This document shows, piece after piece, positions 29,040-38,474 of a DNA stretch of 64,000 nucleotides. The stretch comes from Anaerovorax sp. IOR16 (GTDB taxonomy: Bacteria > Bacillota > Clostridia > Peptostreptococcales > Anaerovoracaceae). Under the pieces are notes generated by a model. That model searched no databases, had not been told where the DNA came from, and saw only the letters and a program-made list of their open reading frames with translations. How positions within the stretch are numbered: position 1 is the first letter of the stretch; every line of letters starts with the position of its first letter. The position numbers and the translations under genes were made by a program. The stretch spans positions 372,001 through 436,000 of the forward strand of contig NZ_JADQTL010000009.1 of assembly GCF_017168145.1 (NCBI RefSeq). Reading direction: 5' to 3'.

Positions 29040-29672
29040 ATGAGTAAAGGGTTGTTTATTACCTTTGAAGGGCCAGACGGCTCCGGAAAAACAACACAGA
29101 TACAAGAATTAAAGAAGTATTTAGAGAAAAGTGGATTTAATGCCATTATAACAAGAGAACCAGGTGGAACACCAATTGGAGAAAAAATAAGACAAATAAT
29201 ATTAGATAAGAATAATCAAGAAATGGATTATGTCACAGAGGCTTTACTTTATGCAGCTTCTAGGGCACAACATGTAAGCCAGGTAATTAAACCTGCACTG
29301 GAGCAAGGACGTATGGTTATTTGTGACCGATTTATGGATTCAAGTATTGTTTATCAAGGGTACGGAAGAAAACTAGGAGATTCTGTAAGAATCATGAATG
29401 AAATAGCTGTAAGGGATTGCTTACCGGATGTAACGTTTTTACTAAAGCTCAATCCAGGTATTGGAAAAGCTCGGATTGAGGAAGGAGAGCAGGATCGTTT
29501 AGAATTAGAAAAAATGGAATATCATAATGAAGTATACAGGGGATATATAGAGCTTTCAAAGCAATATCCTGAACGTATTATTTGTATTGATGCAGGACGT
29601 AGCATTGAAGAAATAAGAATTGAAATTTGTAAGCATATGGATTCCTTGTTGGTTTCAAATAGCAAGAGATAA
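29040..29672 (+). CDS. tmk: Thymidylate kinase
   Basis: 210 residues. P-loop GPDGSGKT (residues 11-18), the DR(F) motif in VICDRFMDSSIVYQG and a short LID region. It phosphorylates dTMP to dTDP for DNA synthesis. First of the conserved tmk-holB-ricT-(methyltransferase) operon. AAGGAG precedes the ATG. Confidence 0.97.
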   Translation: MSKGLFITFEGPDGSGKTTQIQELKKYLEKSGFNAIITREPGGTPIGEKIRQIILDKNNQEMDYVTEALLYAASRAQHVSQVIKPALEQGRMVICDRFMDSSIVYQGYGRKLGDSVRIMNEIAVRDCLPDVTFLLKLNPGIGKARIEEGEQDRLELEKMEYHNEVYRGYIELSKQYPERIICIDAGRSIEEIRIEICKHMDSLLVSNSKR

Positions 29673-29702
29673 ACTTAATCGCTGAAAAAGAGGGTTGATA
29701 CA

Positions 29703-30569
29703 ATGGCGTTACAGGATATAAAAGGAAATGAAAAGGTCATCCGAAGATTGCTACAATCCATTAAAAATGAAACGATTTCTCATGCATATATCTTTGAAGC
29801 AGATGGATGCATGGATAAATTAAAATTTGCTCAGAATTTTATAAAGGCTGTATTGTGTAAGCAACCGGGAATGGATGCATGTGATCAATGTATTTCATGC
29901 CAAAAAATAGATCATGATAATCATGAAGATGTTATATATGTCTGTGCAGATGGCAGCAGCATTAAAGATGAAGCAATTGAAGGACTGCAAAGTCAGTTAA
30001 AAAAGAAGCCTTATGTAGGTGACCGAAATGTAGTAATTGTAGAAGATGCCGATACGATGACACTTCGTGCACAAAATCGTTTTTTAAAGACGTTGGAGGA
30101 ACCAGCACTAGGAACTATCATTATTTTGCTTTCTGAAAATATCGAAAATCTAGTAAAAACAATATTATCACGCTGTGTAGTTATTCATCTTAATTCTGAT
30201 GACATTGGTGAATTCTTAGAATATCGAGAAGGTGCAGGCAGCATTGGAGAGTCTCTTTTAAAAGGCAGCCCATTCTATAAAATTGTTAAGGCAATGGAAC
30301 CTTTTATTGAAAATAGAGAGAAAGCATATCTTTTTTTAGATGCATTAGAAGGTTGGTTTCGGGATTTGATGTTAGCACCTTATGATCATCAACAAACACT
30401 TCTAATTGACAAACAAAGAGTGGAAGAATTTAAATTAATGCATCAGATGTATGATAAAAATAGAATTTATTATATTATTGATGCAATTGAAGCCACTAGA
30501 CAGGAACTTAAAAAGAATATTAATGTTTCTTATGCACTGAAGCATATGGTGTTGGAAACTTTAAAATAG
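29703..30569 (+). CDS. holB: DNA polymerase III delta' subunit
   Basis: 288 residues, AAA+ clamp-loader fold. The zinc module shows three visible cysteines (C-D-Q-C-I-S-C), and sensor-like blocks A-Q-N-R-F-L-K-T-L-E-E-P and L-S-R-C match the delta' family. The P-loop position is degenerate (EADGCMDK), as is usual for the non-hydrolysing delta' subunit. It works in the clamp-loader complex that places the sliding clamp on DNA. Confidence 0.93.
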   Translation: MALQDIKGNEKVIRRLLQSIKNETISHAYIFEADGCMDKLKFAQNFIKAVLCKQPGMDACDQCISCQKIDHDNHEDVIYVCADGSSIKDEAIEGLQSQLKKKPYVGDRNVVIVEDADTMTLRAQNRFLKTLEEPALGTIIILLSENIENLVKTILSRCVVIHLNSDDIGEFLEYREGAGSIGESLLKGSPFYKIVKAMEPFIENREKAYLFLDALEGWFRDLMLAPYDHQQTLLIDKQRVEEFKLMHQMYDKNRIYYIIDAIEATRQELKKNINVSYALKHMVLETLK

Positions 30570-30592
30570 AAGCCATAAGGCTGGAGGAGAAT

Positions 30593-31504
30593 ATGGTAAA
30601 AGTAGCAAGTGTACGGTTTAAAACAGCCGGTAAAGTATATTATTTTGACCCGGATGGGTTGGAACTTTCAGAAGGAAATCATGTTATAGTAGAAACGGCG
30701 CGTGGCATGGAATATGGTACCTTGACAGCGGATATTAAGGAGGTAAATGAAGAAGAAATTGTTCAGCCTCTTAAGAAAATAATTCGTCTGGCAGATGAGA
30801 AAGATGCGGAAGTTCATGCAGAAAATCAAAAGAAAAAACAAAGAGCAATGGCTCTTTGCCAAGAAAAGGTAGATAAACATAAGCTTGTAATGAAACTAAT
30901 TGATGTAGAATATACGTTTGATAACAGTAAAATAATTTTTTATTTTACTGCGGATGGACGAGTTGATTTTCGTGAATTAGTAAAAGATTTAGCAGGCGTT
31001 TTTAAAATGCGTATTGAGTTAAGACAAATAGGTGTACGTGATGAGGCAAAGATGATGGGTGGAATTGGAAGCTGTGGAAAAGCACTTTGCTGTCATTCAT
31101 GGCTTCCTGAATTTGAACCGGTATCAATTAAGATGGCGAAGGTGCAGAATTTATCATTAAATCCAACTAAAATTTCCGGAATTTGTGGTCGCTTGATGTG
31201 TTGTTTGAAATTTGAAAATGATGTATACAATGAATTGAAGCGAGGTATGCCTGATATTGGTGAACGCATTAAGACAGAAGATGGTATGGCGCTCGTGGTA
31301 GACTGTAATATACTTGAAAATAAAATTAAAACTCGATTGATCCTTGAAGAAAAATCAGGAGATAAACCTGAAAAACTTTCCACCGATTTTTATTTTTATA
31401 AAAAAGAGAAAATTCGTCGTGTTGATTCAAAACGCCGCAAGGAAAAGGAAGAGGAAATCGATCCGTCCTTGTTAGAAGAAATTAAGGAGTTATTAGAGGA
31501 TTAA
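30593..31504 (+). CDS. ricT: PSP1-domain protein RicT
   Basis: 303 residues. The PSP1 domain carries two conserved cysteine groups, GSCGKALCCHSW and GICGRLMCCLKFE (about residues 160-205). In Bacillus RicT (YaaT) forms the RicAFT complex with an iron-sulfur cluster and promotes RNase Y-dependent mRNA processing and entry into sporulation. The lysine- and glutamate-rich C-terminus is typical. Co-operonic with holB (24-base gap) and the methyltransferase (gap of 3 bases). GGAGGAGA precedes the ATG. Confidence 0.93.
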   Translation: MVKVASVRFKTAGKVYYFDPDGLELSEGNHVIVETARGMEYGTLTADIKEVNEEEIVQPLKKIIRLADEKDAEVHAENQKKKQRAMALCQEKVDKHKLVMKLIDVEYTFDNSKIIFYFTADGRVDFRELVKDLAGVFKMRIELRQIGVRDEAKMMGGIGSCGKALCCHSWLPEFEPVSIKMAKVQNLSLNPTKISGICGRLMCCLKFENDVYNELKRGMPDIGERIKTEDGMALVVDCNILENKIKTRLILEEKSGDKPEKLSTDFYFYKKEKIRRVDSKRRKEKEEEIDPSLLEEIKELLED

Positions 31505-31507
31505 GTA

Positions 31508-32257
31508 ATGAACGATATAGATCAGTTAATGCATGGTGAACGCATAGATGAAATTGGTTTTGGAGAGCTTTGTTTGATTCAGAAACCACAAGCTTTTTGT
31601 TATGGAATCGATGCGGTTCTTTTGGCTTCATATGCGAGAGTGAAAAAGAATAGCCGAGTATGTGATTTAGGAACAGGAACAGGAATCATACCTTTAATTC
31701 TTAGTCATAAAACAGAAGCTTCACATATATGGGGGGTTGAAGTTCAAGAAGATTCTTATCAGCGTGCTTTAAGAAATGTTGCATTAAATCAATTGTCAGA
31801 TCGATTGCATATGTTACACAGTGATGTCTTAAATGTAAATAAGCATCTTGAAAAAGGGAGCTTTGATGTAGTAGTGTCTAATCCTCCTTATATGGGGAAA
31901 GTCGATGGTTTAAAGAATGTAGAAGAGGATAAGAAAATCGCACGTCATGAAACTTCTGCTGGATTAGAGGATTTTATTGCAGCTGCTGCATATCTTTTAA
32001 AAGAATTGGGCGATTTTTATTTGGTTCATCGTCCAAGCCGTTTAGTAGACATCTGTTATTTGGGAAGAAAGCACAGATTGGAACCAAAACATATTCGTTT
32101 TGTTAGCCCTAATTACAAAAAAAAACCAAATATTTTACTGACTCATTTTGTTAAATACGGAAAACCGGAATTGAAATTTGAAGATCTTTTGTATGTTTAT
32201 GAAGAGAATGGCACTTATACAAAAGAAATTTTAAAAATTTATGAGCGAATTAAATAA
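31508..32257 (+). CDS. tRNA1(Val) A37 N6-methyltransferase-like (TrmN6/YabB family)
   Basis: 249 residues, class I SAM-dependent methyltransferase. The SAM-binding motif I is DLGTGTGIIPLIL, and the N6-adenine catalytic motif NPPY is at residues 125-128. It matches the YabB gene of the Bacillus tmk region by position and motif. The likely substrate is adenine in tRNA; the exact tRNA is inference. Last gene before a bidirectional terminator. Confidence 0.9.
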   Translation: MNDIDQLMHGERIDEIGFGELCLIQKPQAFCYGIDAVLLASYARVKKNSRVCDLGTGTGIIPLILSHKTEASHIWGVEVQEDSYQRALRNVALNQLSDRLHMLHSDVLNVNKHLEKGSFDVVVSNPPYMGKVDGLKNVEEDKKIARHETSAGLEDFIAAAAYLLKELGDFYLVHRPSRLVDICYLGRKHRLEPKHIRFVSPNYKKKPNILLTHFVKYGKPELKFEDLLYVYEENGTYTKEILKIYERIK

Positions 32258-32264
32258 ATAAAAA

Positions 32265-32287
32265 AAAACTCGTCAAGAACGAGTTTT
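32265..32287. terminator. Bidirectional terminator between the methyltransferase and abrB
   Basis: AAAACTCGT pairs with ACGAGTTTT, with A-run and T-run on the two sides. Confidence 0.88.
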
Positions 32288-32296
32288 TTTATTACT

Positions 32297-32539
32297 TTAT
32301 AGAGATTTTAATTCTTTTATGCAATTTGAACATACATTTTTATCATGTACTCTTTGTACTTCTTTTGCATTTCCACAAAAGACGCAAGCTGGTTCATATT
32401 TTTTTAACAAGATATAATCACCATCTACATAAATCTCAATTGGGTCTTTGATTTCAATATTTAAAGTTCTTCTTAATTCTATAGGGAGTACGATACGTCC
32501 CAACTCGTCAACTTTACGAACAATGCCTGTTGCTTTCAT
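32297..32539 (-). CDS. abrB: AbrB-family transition-state regulator with C-terminal Cys pairs
   Basis: 80 residues. The N-terminal swapped-hairpin DNA-binding domain (MKATGIVRKVDELGRIVLPIELRR, residues 1-24, then IEIYVDGDYILLKKY) is near-identical in pattern to Bacillus AbrB and SpoVT. The C-terminal half differs from Bacillus AbrB and holds two CxxC pairs (A-C-V-F-C-G and V-C-S-N-C) that could bind zinc. It is a probable repressor of stationary-phase genes. GGGG-type ribosome site before the ATG. Confidence 0.92.
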   Translation of the reverse strand: MKATGIVRKVDELGRIVLPIELRRTLNIEIKDPIEIYVDGDYILLKKYEPACVFCGNAKEVQRVHDKNVCSNCIKELKSL

Positions 32540-32616
32540 AATAATTCCCCCTTACTAGATTTTATTCCAAAAAGATATACCTAATATTAACATTTTGGAA
32601 AATAATAGTCAACCTG

Positions 32617-32943
32617 TTATTTCTTTTGCTTTATTAACAGGTTTTTCAATGCCGCTAAAGCATTTGTAAGATTAGTAACAGCCGAAACTGTACTTTGATT
32701 GTTTTTTAATATATCAGAAATTAGAGATACGGAGGTACTAACATCGGTTACTATTTTTTTTGCTTCCTCTGCGCCTTCCGCAGCAACACCCGAAGCGACC
32801 TCTACATCTTGAAGAATTTTTGCCAAAGATTTGGCTGAGGGAATTAAGTTTTTTACGAATAAAATGCAGTAAAATAATAAAAGGATAATTCCGAGTCCAA
32901 TTAATATCATGCCTGCATCGCCAAGAGTAATTGTTGTGTTCAT
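32617..32943 (-). CDS. DUF948-like membrane protein
   Basis: 108 residues from the ATG at 32943, which has GGAG eight bases upstream; an ATG at 32979 would extend it but lacks a site. One N-terminal membrane helix (MILIGLGIILLLFYCILFV) is followed by a predicted amphipathic coiled coil with A/S/T-rich heptads. It resembles DUF948 proteins of Firmicutes; the function is unknown. Monocistronic by appearance. Confidence 0.65.
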   Translation of the reverse strand: MNTTITLGDAGMILIGLGIILLLFYCILFVKNLIPSAKSLAKILQDVEVASGVAAEGAEEAKKIVTDVSTSVSLISDILKNNQSTVSAVTNLTNALAALKNLLIKQKK

Positions 32944-33100
32944 TTTTTTGCTCCATTTCTCTTTCAAAAATTTAATCAAGTAGTATGTGCTTTATTTTAT
33001 TATCGCCTAGTGTTTCAAAATTTACAACATTTTTTTTTAGTTAAGCGCATAGGATTTCTAATAGCACGCGATATCTTATAGGAAAAGAGGCAAAATAAAA

Positions 33101-33679
33101 ATGATGAATTATATTTGGGTAGGAATGTTACTCCTTGGAATTTTATTTGCCGGTGTTACTGGAAATTTTAGCGCATTTACAGATGGATTGATGGAAAGCT
33201 GCAGCAATGCTGTACAGTTTGTGATTGGATTAGCTGGTATTATGGCTGTATGGAGCGGAATTATGAATATTGGAAAAAAAACTGGATTAATGGATTTAGT
33301 AGCAAAATTTGCACAGCCGTTTATTCGTTTACTTTTTCCAAAAGAGAAAAATCATGAAACAATCGCTGCAATATTAATGAGTTTCTCAGCAAATCTATTC
33401 GGAGCAGGGAATAGCGCAACGGTTTTTTCATTACAGGCAATGACTTTACTAGATAAAGAAAATAAAAATAAAGAGCGCGCAAGCAATGCTATGTGTATGT
33501 TTGTTGCAGTTAATATGAATATGGTGCAATTAATCCCTATTACCGTTTTAAAGATACGAAAAGATACAGGTTCGGTTTTCTCAGAAAGCATTATAATACC
33601 GGGCATTTTAGTGGGTTTTGCAACGATGATATTATCCATTCTTCTTTGTAAGTACTATGAAAGGAAGGATATAGAATGA
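33101..33679 (+). CDS. spmA: Spore maturation protein A
   Basis: 192 residues with about five membrane helices and the nucleoside-recognition (Gate) domain features F-S-A-N-L-F-G-A-G-N-S-A-T. SpmA and SpmB are needed for full spore-core dehydration and heat resistance. It overlaps spmB by four bases (ATGA), so the two are coupled. Confidence 0.94.
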   Translation: MMNYIWVGMLLLGILFAGVTGNFSAFTDGLMESCSNAVQFVIGLAGIMAVWSGIMNIGKKTGLMDLVAKFAQPFIRLLFPKEKNHETIAAILMSFSANLFGAGNSATVFSLQAMTLLDKENKNKERASNAMCMFVAVNMNMVQLIPITVLKIRKDTGSVFSESIIIPGILVGFATMILSILLCKYYERKDIE

Positions 33680-34203
33680 GTTCCATATTAAATGCTTTAT
33701 CAGTATTTTTCATTCCTGCGATGCTTACTTTTATTATTGGATATGGAATCATAAAAAGAGCACCGATTTATGATTATTTTATTGAAGGTGCAAAGGAGGG
33801 ATTACAATCTGCAGTTGAAATTCTTCCATTTATTATAGCTATTTTTGTAGGAATTGAATCATTGGTTTCTTCCGGAGCTATGGACTTTTTAGAAAATGCT
33901 GTAAAGCCAATTTTTGCAAAAATAGGAATGCCAGAAGGATTAATATCATTAATATTGCTTCGTCCAGTATCCGGAAGCGGAGCTTTGGTTAATTTGCAGC
34001 ATATATTGGAAACAGAAGGAGCTGATACTCTTACAGGAAGAGCTGCATCAGTAATGATGGGGAGCTGTGAAACCATATTTTATGTATTGGCTTTGTATTT
34101 TGGAGTTACTAGAGTAAAACAAGTCCGGCATGCATTGCCTGTAGGAATTATCACTTATATATTTGGAGTTTTTTTATCTGTTTGGATTTGTTCGTATATT
34201 TGA
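33676..34203 (+). CDS. spmB: Spore maturation protein B
   Basis: 175 residues, Gate-domain membrane protein with the conserved L-R-P-V-S-G-S-G-A-L block (residues ~93-102) and G-S-C-E-T. Partner of SpmA in the forespore. Start codon overlaps the spmA stop. Confidence 0.94.
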   Translation: MSSILNALSVFFIPAMLTFIIGYGIIKRAPIYDYFIEGAKEGLQSAVEILPFIIAIFVGIESLVSSGAMDFLENAVKPIFAKIGMPEGLISLILLRPVSGSGALVNLQHILETEGADTLTGRAASVMMGSCETIFYVLALYFGVTRVKQVRHALPVGIITYIFGVFLSVWICSYI

Positions 34204-34233
34204 TTCAAAAAATGTTTAAAATATTATTAAAGA

Positions 34234-34360
34234 AAAGAGGTCATCGAAATATGTTTTTTGTCCCTCTTTAGCATAAATTATGGCCTCTTTCTTTTTATTA
34301 TTTAAAGAAGTAATTTGACTGGATTTTTCTGGCATAAGTTTGAAGCCGGATTTTTTATTT
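34234..34360 (+). terminator. spmAB terminator region (two hairpins)
   Basis: AAAGAGGTCAT (34234-34244) pairs with ATGGCCTCTTT (34280-34290), followed by CTTTTTATT. A second hairpin, CTGGC (34329-34333)/GCCGG (34345-34349), is followed by ATTTTTTATTTT. The rest of the 299-base gap before murA holds the murA promoter and nothing else recognisable. Confidence 0.65.
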
Positions 34361-34384
34361 TCTTAAAGAATTCTACTAAAATTT

Positions 34385-34413
34385 TTGACAAGCCATTTAA
34401 AAATGGGTATAAT
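34385..34413 (+). promoter_or_regulatory. Promoter of murA
   Basis: Consensus TTGACA (34385-34390), 17-bp spacer, consensus TATAAT (34408-34413). Confidence 0.9.
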
Positions 34414-34502
34414 AATCAAAGATATAAGGAAATTATGATGAAAATCTTTAGGAATATATTTTAAATTGGAATAAAGTTGTTTAAATATTTTGGAGGAAAT
34501 CA

Positions 34503-35765
34503 GTGGCAAAGTTTTTAGTTGATAAATCAGGCCCCCTTTTTGGAGAAGTAGAAATCAGTGGATCAAAAAATGCTGTTTTACCGATTATGGCAGCATCTAT
34601 TTTAACAGAAGATAAATGTGAAATTACCGATGTACCAGCTTTGAGAGATGTTGATGTTATGTGCAAGCTATTGCAAAGTGTCGGAGCAAAGGTGACCGAA
34701 GACTATTCGGAAAATAGTATTTTTATTGAAACAGAAAAAATTATTGCAGAAGAAGCCCCATACGAACTGGTTAAGAGGATGAGAGCCTCAATCTTGGTTA
34801 TGGGGCCGCTTCTTGCTAGAACGGGAAAAGCAAGGATATCCCTTCCCGGTGGTTGTGCCATTGGTGCAAGACCAATCGAATTGCATTTAAAGGGTTTTCG
34901 TATTTTAGGTGCAAAGATTGTAGAAGGGCATGGTTATGTTGAAGCAACTGTGGACAAGCTTATGGGAGGAAAGATATATTTAGACTTTCCGAGTGTAGGA
35001 GCAACAGAAAACATCATGATGGCAGCGACACTGGCAGAAGGTGTTACCATTATTGAGAATGCAGCAGAAGAACCGGAAATTGTTGATTTAGCAAATTTTT
35101 TAAATAAAATGGGTGCAAAAATAAAAGGAGCTGGAACAGATACTATAAAAATAGAAGGTGTACAAGATTTGCATGGAACAAAACATGCAGTGATTCCTGA
35201 TCGAATTGAGACAGGAACTTTTATGGTTGCAGCAGCTATGACACGAGGAAATATATTAATTAAGAACGTAGTACCGGATCATGTTAAGCCAGTCATTGCA
35301 AAGCTTGTTGAATGTGGTGTTGAAATCGAGGATGGAGATGATGGCATGCGTGTACGTGGAGATTTACGCCCACTGATTGCTACCGATATTAAGACAATGC
35401 CTTATCCGGGATTCCCTACTGATATGCAATCATTGTTCATGTCTTTTCTCACTACAGTTGAAGGAACAAGTGTTGTAATTGAAACAGTATTTGAAAACCG
35501 TTATATGCATGTAGGTGAGCTTAATCGTATGGGTGCAAACATTAAAGTGGAAGGAAAAAGTGCACTGATACAAGGGAAAAGAGAATTACAAGGTGCTCAA
35601 GTTATTTCTACGGATTTACGTGCAGGTGCGGCTTTAGTTCTTGCAGGATTAATGGCAGAAGGTACAACGGAAGTTTCAGAAATTTATCATATTGAAAGAG
35701 GGTATTCTTTCTTTATGGAAAAACTGCGAGGACTTGGAGCAAAGATTACAAGAATTGAAGATTAA
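34503..35765 (+). CDS. murA: UDP-N-acetylglucosamine 1-carboxyvinyltransferase
   Basis: 420 residues. Transfers enolpyruvate from PEP to UDP-GlcNAc, the committed step to peptidoglycan. The catalytic cysteine is C118 in LPGGCAIGARP, the residue attacked by fosfomycin. The N-terminal GSKNAVLPIMAAS substrate block is present. The start codon is GTG after GGAGG. Strong own promoter. Confidence 0.97.
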   Translation: MAKFLVDKSGPLFGEVEISGSKNAVLPIMAASILTEDKCEITDVPALRDVDVMCKLLQSVGAKVTEDYSENSIFIETEKIIAEEAPYELVKRMRASILVMGPLLARTGKARISLPGGCAIGARPIELHLKGFRILGAKIVEGHGYVEATVDKLMGGKIYLDFPSVGATENIMMAATLAEGVTIIENAAEEPEIVDLANFLNKMGAKIKGAGTDTIKIEGVQDLHGTKHAVIPDRIETGTFMVAAAMTRGNILIKNVVPDHVKPVIAKLVECGVEIEDGDDGMRVRGDLRPLIATDIKTMPYPGFPTDMQSLFMSFLTTVEGTSVVIETVFENRYMHVGELNRMGANIKVEGKSALIQGKRELQGAQVISTDLRAGAALVLAGLMAEGTTEVSEIYHIERGYSFFMEKLRGLGAKITRIED

Positions 35766-35842
35766 AGTATTTTTTGGTTTATTCATGCATAGGTTTAGTA
35801 AGAAGGTTTGCTATAAACGATTTACTAAGCCGGAGGTGCGTG

Positions 35843-36838
35843 ATGAGAATTGGAAAAATACAACTGATAAAAATATCCACCATAGTATCTTTTATGGTGG
35901 TTTTTTGTTTGCTTTTATTGCCTTCTTTTTTAATTGCAATCTATCCTAAGGAAGATGGAAGCGAAGTTCCGAAAAAAATAAAATACGATCGAACAATTAT
36001 GGTTTTTCGAACAGAAAGTGGACAAACGGAAAGAGTCCCATTGGAAGAATATGTAGCCGGAGTAGTAGCCGGAGAAATGCCATCCAGCTTTGAAAGGGAA
36101 GCTTTAAAAGCACAAGCTGTTGCGGCAAGAACGTATGCAATCTCAAAGATTCAACGAAGTGGAGATAGTGGATTTCCAAAGGAGCACCCAATGGCGGCAC
36201 TTTGCGATTCCACGCATTGTCAAGTCTATCGTACTCCAAAAGAACTTCTGCAATTAAAATCAGAAGAATGGATGGAAACTGGTTGGCCTAAAATTCAAGA
36301 GGCAGTAGAGGAAACAAGAGGAGAATTAATGTATTATCAAGGAAGTTTAGTAGAGCAGCCTTTGTTTCATTCGTCCAGTGGTGGAAAAACAGAAAATTCT
36401 GAGGATGTATTTGTTGCAGCAGTTCCTTATTTGCGAAGTGTTGATAGTCCTTATGAGCAAGAAGCTACTCATCAAAATGAAAAAATTACTTTATCAATAA
36501 GCGATTTTCAAAAAAAGCTAAAGAATGCTTATCCTAAATATAATTTTGGTACAATAAATGAAAATTCCATTAAGATTGTAAATCGAAGTGAAGGAGGAAG
36601 AGTCGAAAAAATTCAAGTTGGGAATGTAGTTTTAGAAGGAAGGAATATACGGGATGTCTGTAATTTATATTCAGCGAACTTTAACATAAAGCTGAATAAT
36701 AATGCAATCGAATTTACAACATTGGGGTATGGACATGGTGTCGGCATGAGCCAATGGGGGGCGAATGGTATGGCGCAAAATGGATCCGATTATAAAGAAA
36801 TTTTAAAGCACTATTATAGCGGTATTGAAATTTATTAA
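35843..36838 (+). CDS. spoIID: Stage II sporulation protein D
   Basis: 331 residues from the ATG after CGGAGGTG. One N-terminal membrane anchor (residues ~8-30) is followed by the SpoIID/LytB domain: VPLEEYVAGVVAGEMPSSFE, Q-A-V-A-A-R-T-Y, and the C-terminal GYGHGVGMSQWGANGMA. SpoIID is a lytic transglycosylase that, with SpoIIM and SpoIIP, removes septal peptidoglycan during engulfment. An upstream in-frame ATG at 35774 has no ribosome site. A short H-C-Q-V-Y block is family-typical. Confidence 0.95.
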   Translation: MRIGKIQLIKISTIVSFMVVFCLLLLPSFLIAIYPKEDGSEVPKKIKYDRTIMVFRTESGQTERVPLEEYVAGVVAGEMPSSFEREALKAQAVAARTYAISKIQRSGDSGFPKEHPMAALCDSTHCQVYRTPKELLQLKSEEWMETGWPKIQEAVEETRGELMYYQGSLVEQPLFHSSSGGKTENSEDVFVAAVPYLRSVDSPYEQEATHQNEKITLSISDFQKKLKNAYPKYNFGTINENSIKIVNRSEGGRVEKIQVGNVVLEGRNIRDVCNLYSANFNIKLNNNAIEFTTLGYGHGVGMSQWGANGMAQNGSDYKEILKHYYSGIEIY

Positions 36839-36873
36839 ACAAAAATTGATCTTTAATTATAAGATTTAAATTT

Positions 36874-38271
36874 TTAATTCCCATTCTGATAATCTTTTTT
36901 TAAGACAAATTCTGCTACCTTATAAATATCACCAGCCCCCATTGTAAGAACTAAGTCATTTTCTTCAGCGTTATTAATTACAAAATTTGCAATTTCATCA
37001 AAGTCCGAAATATAATAGATTTCTTTGTTTGGATAAACTCTCTTAATTTCAGCGACCAATTCTTTTGAACTGATTTTATAAATATTTTTTTCTCGTGCTG
37101 CATAAATTTCAGCCATAACTACCTTATCTGCATCACTAAAAGCTTCTGCAAATTCTTCAAATAAGGCAAGGGTTCTCGTATAGGTATGCGGTTGGAAAAG
37201 ACACCAGAGGTGATTATGAGGAATGTTTTGTGCTGCTTTTAACGTAGCTTTAATTTCAGTAGGATGATGTGCATAGTCATCTACGATTCGAATATTATTT
37301 TTCGTAATGCCGATGACATCAAAGCGCCGTTGTGTGCCGGTATAACTATTCAGCGTGGTAATAATATCATCAATCGAAACATCGAGACTATGGCAGCAAG
37401 CTGCTGCCGCTAAACTGTTTGCAATATTATGTTCACCTGGAACAGAAAGCTGTAAAGAGCCAAGATACGTATTTTTGTGATAAAGATCATAGGATGGCAT
37501 CCCTAAAGAATTAAATTTTATGTTTTCAGCATAATAATCACATTTGTCATTAAAACCAAACGTTATTACATTGCAAGTCAAATCATCCAAGATGGATTTA
37601 ACAAATGGATTGGCGTCATATGCGATAACTAACCCATTTTTAGGAACTAATTTAGAAAAACGATGAAATGAGTTTACAATGTGATCAATGTCTTTGAAAT
37701 AATCGAGATGATCCGAATCAATGTTTAGAATAATTTCAATTTTTGGATACAAGCTTAAGAAGCTATCCATATATTCGCAAGCTTCTGTAACAAAGTAATC
37801 ACTTTTTCCAACTTTAACATTGCCATTAAATTCTGATAAATTGCCACCTACTAAAATTGTAGGATCTTTTTTTGAATGTTCTAAAATTAGAGAAATCATG
37901 GAAGTTGTTGTCGTTTTGCCGTGTGTTCCGGAAATGGCAATACTGGTTTCATAGTCGTTCATAAGAGCTCCTAAAGCCTCAGCTCTTGATGCTGTGACAA
38001 TATTTTTTTCCATTGCCGCTTTTAGTTCCGGATTGTCTTGTGAAACTGCTGCTGAATAGATGACCAGGTCGACATGTTCAATGTTAGAGGCTTCATGCTG
38101 ATAATAAATGGTAGCCCCTAAAGTTTTCAGCTTCTGCGTTAAATCACTTTCTTTCATATCTGATCCGGAGACCTTATAGCCCCGAGCCAAAAAAATTTCT
38201 GCGATTGCAGAAAGTCCGATTCCACCGATTCCTATGCAGTGTACGTGTTTAAATTGAGATAGGTTGAGCAT
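36874..38271 (-). CDS. murC: UDP-N-acetylmuramate-L-alanine ligase
   Basis: 465 residues. N-terminal GIGGIGLSAIAE binds UDP-MurNAc, the ATP motif GTHGKT is at residues 115-120, and the Mur ligase middle domain contains VTEACEYMDSFL. It adds L-alanine to UDP-MurNAc. The ATG at 38271 is chosen because GGAGGA sits just before it, between it and an in-frame ATG at 38283. It runs against its neighbours. An extended -10 TGG-TATAAT lies on the minus strand at 38342-38350. Confidence 0.96.
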   Translation of the reverse strand: MLNLSQFKHVHCIGIGGIGLSAIAEIFLARGYKVSGSDMKESDLTQKLKTLGATIYYQHEASNIEHVDLVIYSAAVSQDNPELKAAMEKNIVTASRAEALGALMNDYETSIAISGTHGKTTTTSMISLILEHSKKDPTILVGGNLSEFNGNVKVGKSDYFVTEACEYMDSFLSLYPKIEIILNIDSDHLDYFKDIDHIVNSFHRFSKLVPKNGLVIAYDANPFVKSILDDLTCNVITFGFNDKCDYYAENIKFNSLGMPSYDLYHKNTYLGSLQLSVPGEHNIANSLAAAACCHSLDVSIDDIITTLNSYTGTQRRFDVIGITKNNIRIVDDYAHHPTEIKATLKAAQNIPHNHLWCLFQPHTYTRTLALFEEFAEAFSDADKVVMAEIYAAREKNIYKISSKELVAEIKRVYPNKEIYYISDFDEIANFVINNAEENDLVLTMGAGDIYKVAEFVLKKDYQNGN

Positions 38272-38376
38272 ATTCTCCTCCATATAAATAAATCCTTTCG
38301 GTTATTCATTCTATTCTTTTTTTATAAAATGGTTTCTACTTATTATACCATAAACTGTATAAAAGATGCTGTTAAT

Positions 38377-38405
38377 TTGACAAGAGAACAAAAAACAAAT
38401 AGAAT
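38377..38405 (+). promoter_or_regulatory. Promoter of purR
   Basis: TTGACA (38377-38382), 17-bp spacer, TAGAAT (38400-38405). Confidence 0.75.
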
Positions 38406-38474
38406 CAAACTACTAGATGCAATAGATACTATTTTTAAATAATAAATAGAAAAAAGATGACGGAGGATGCTAGT

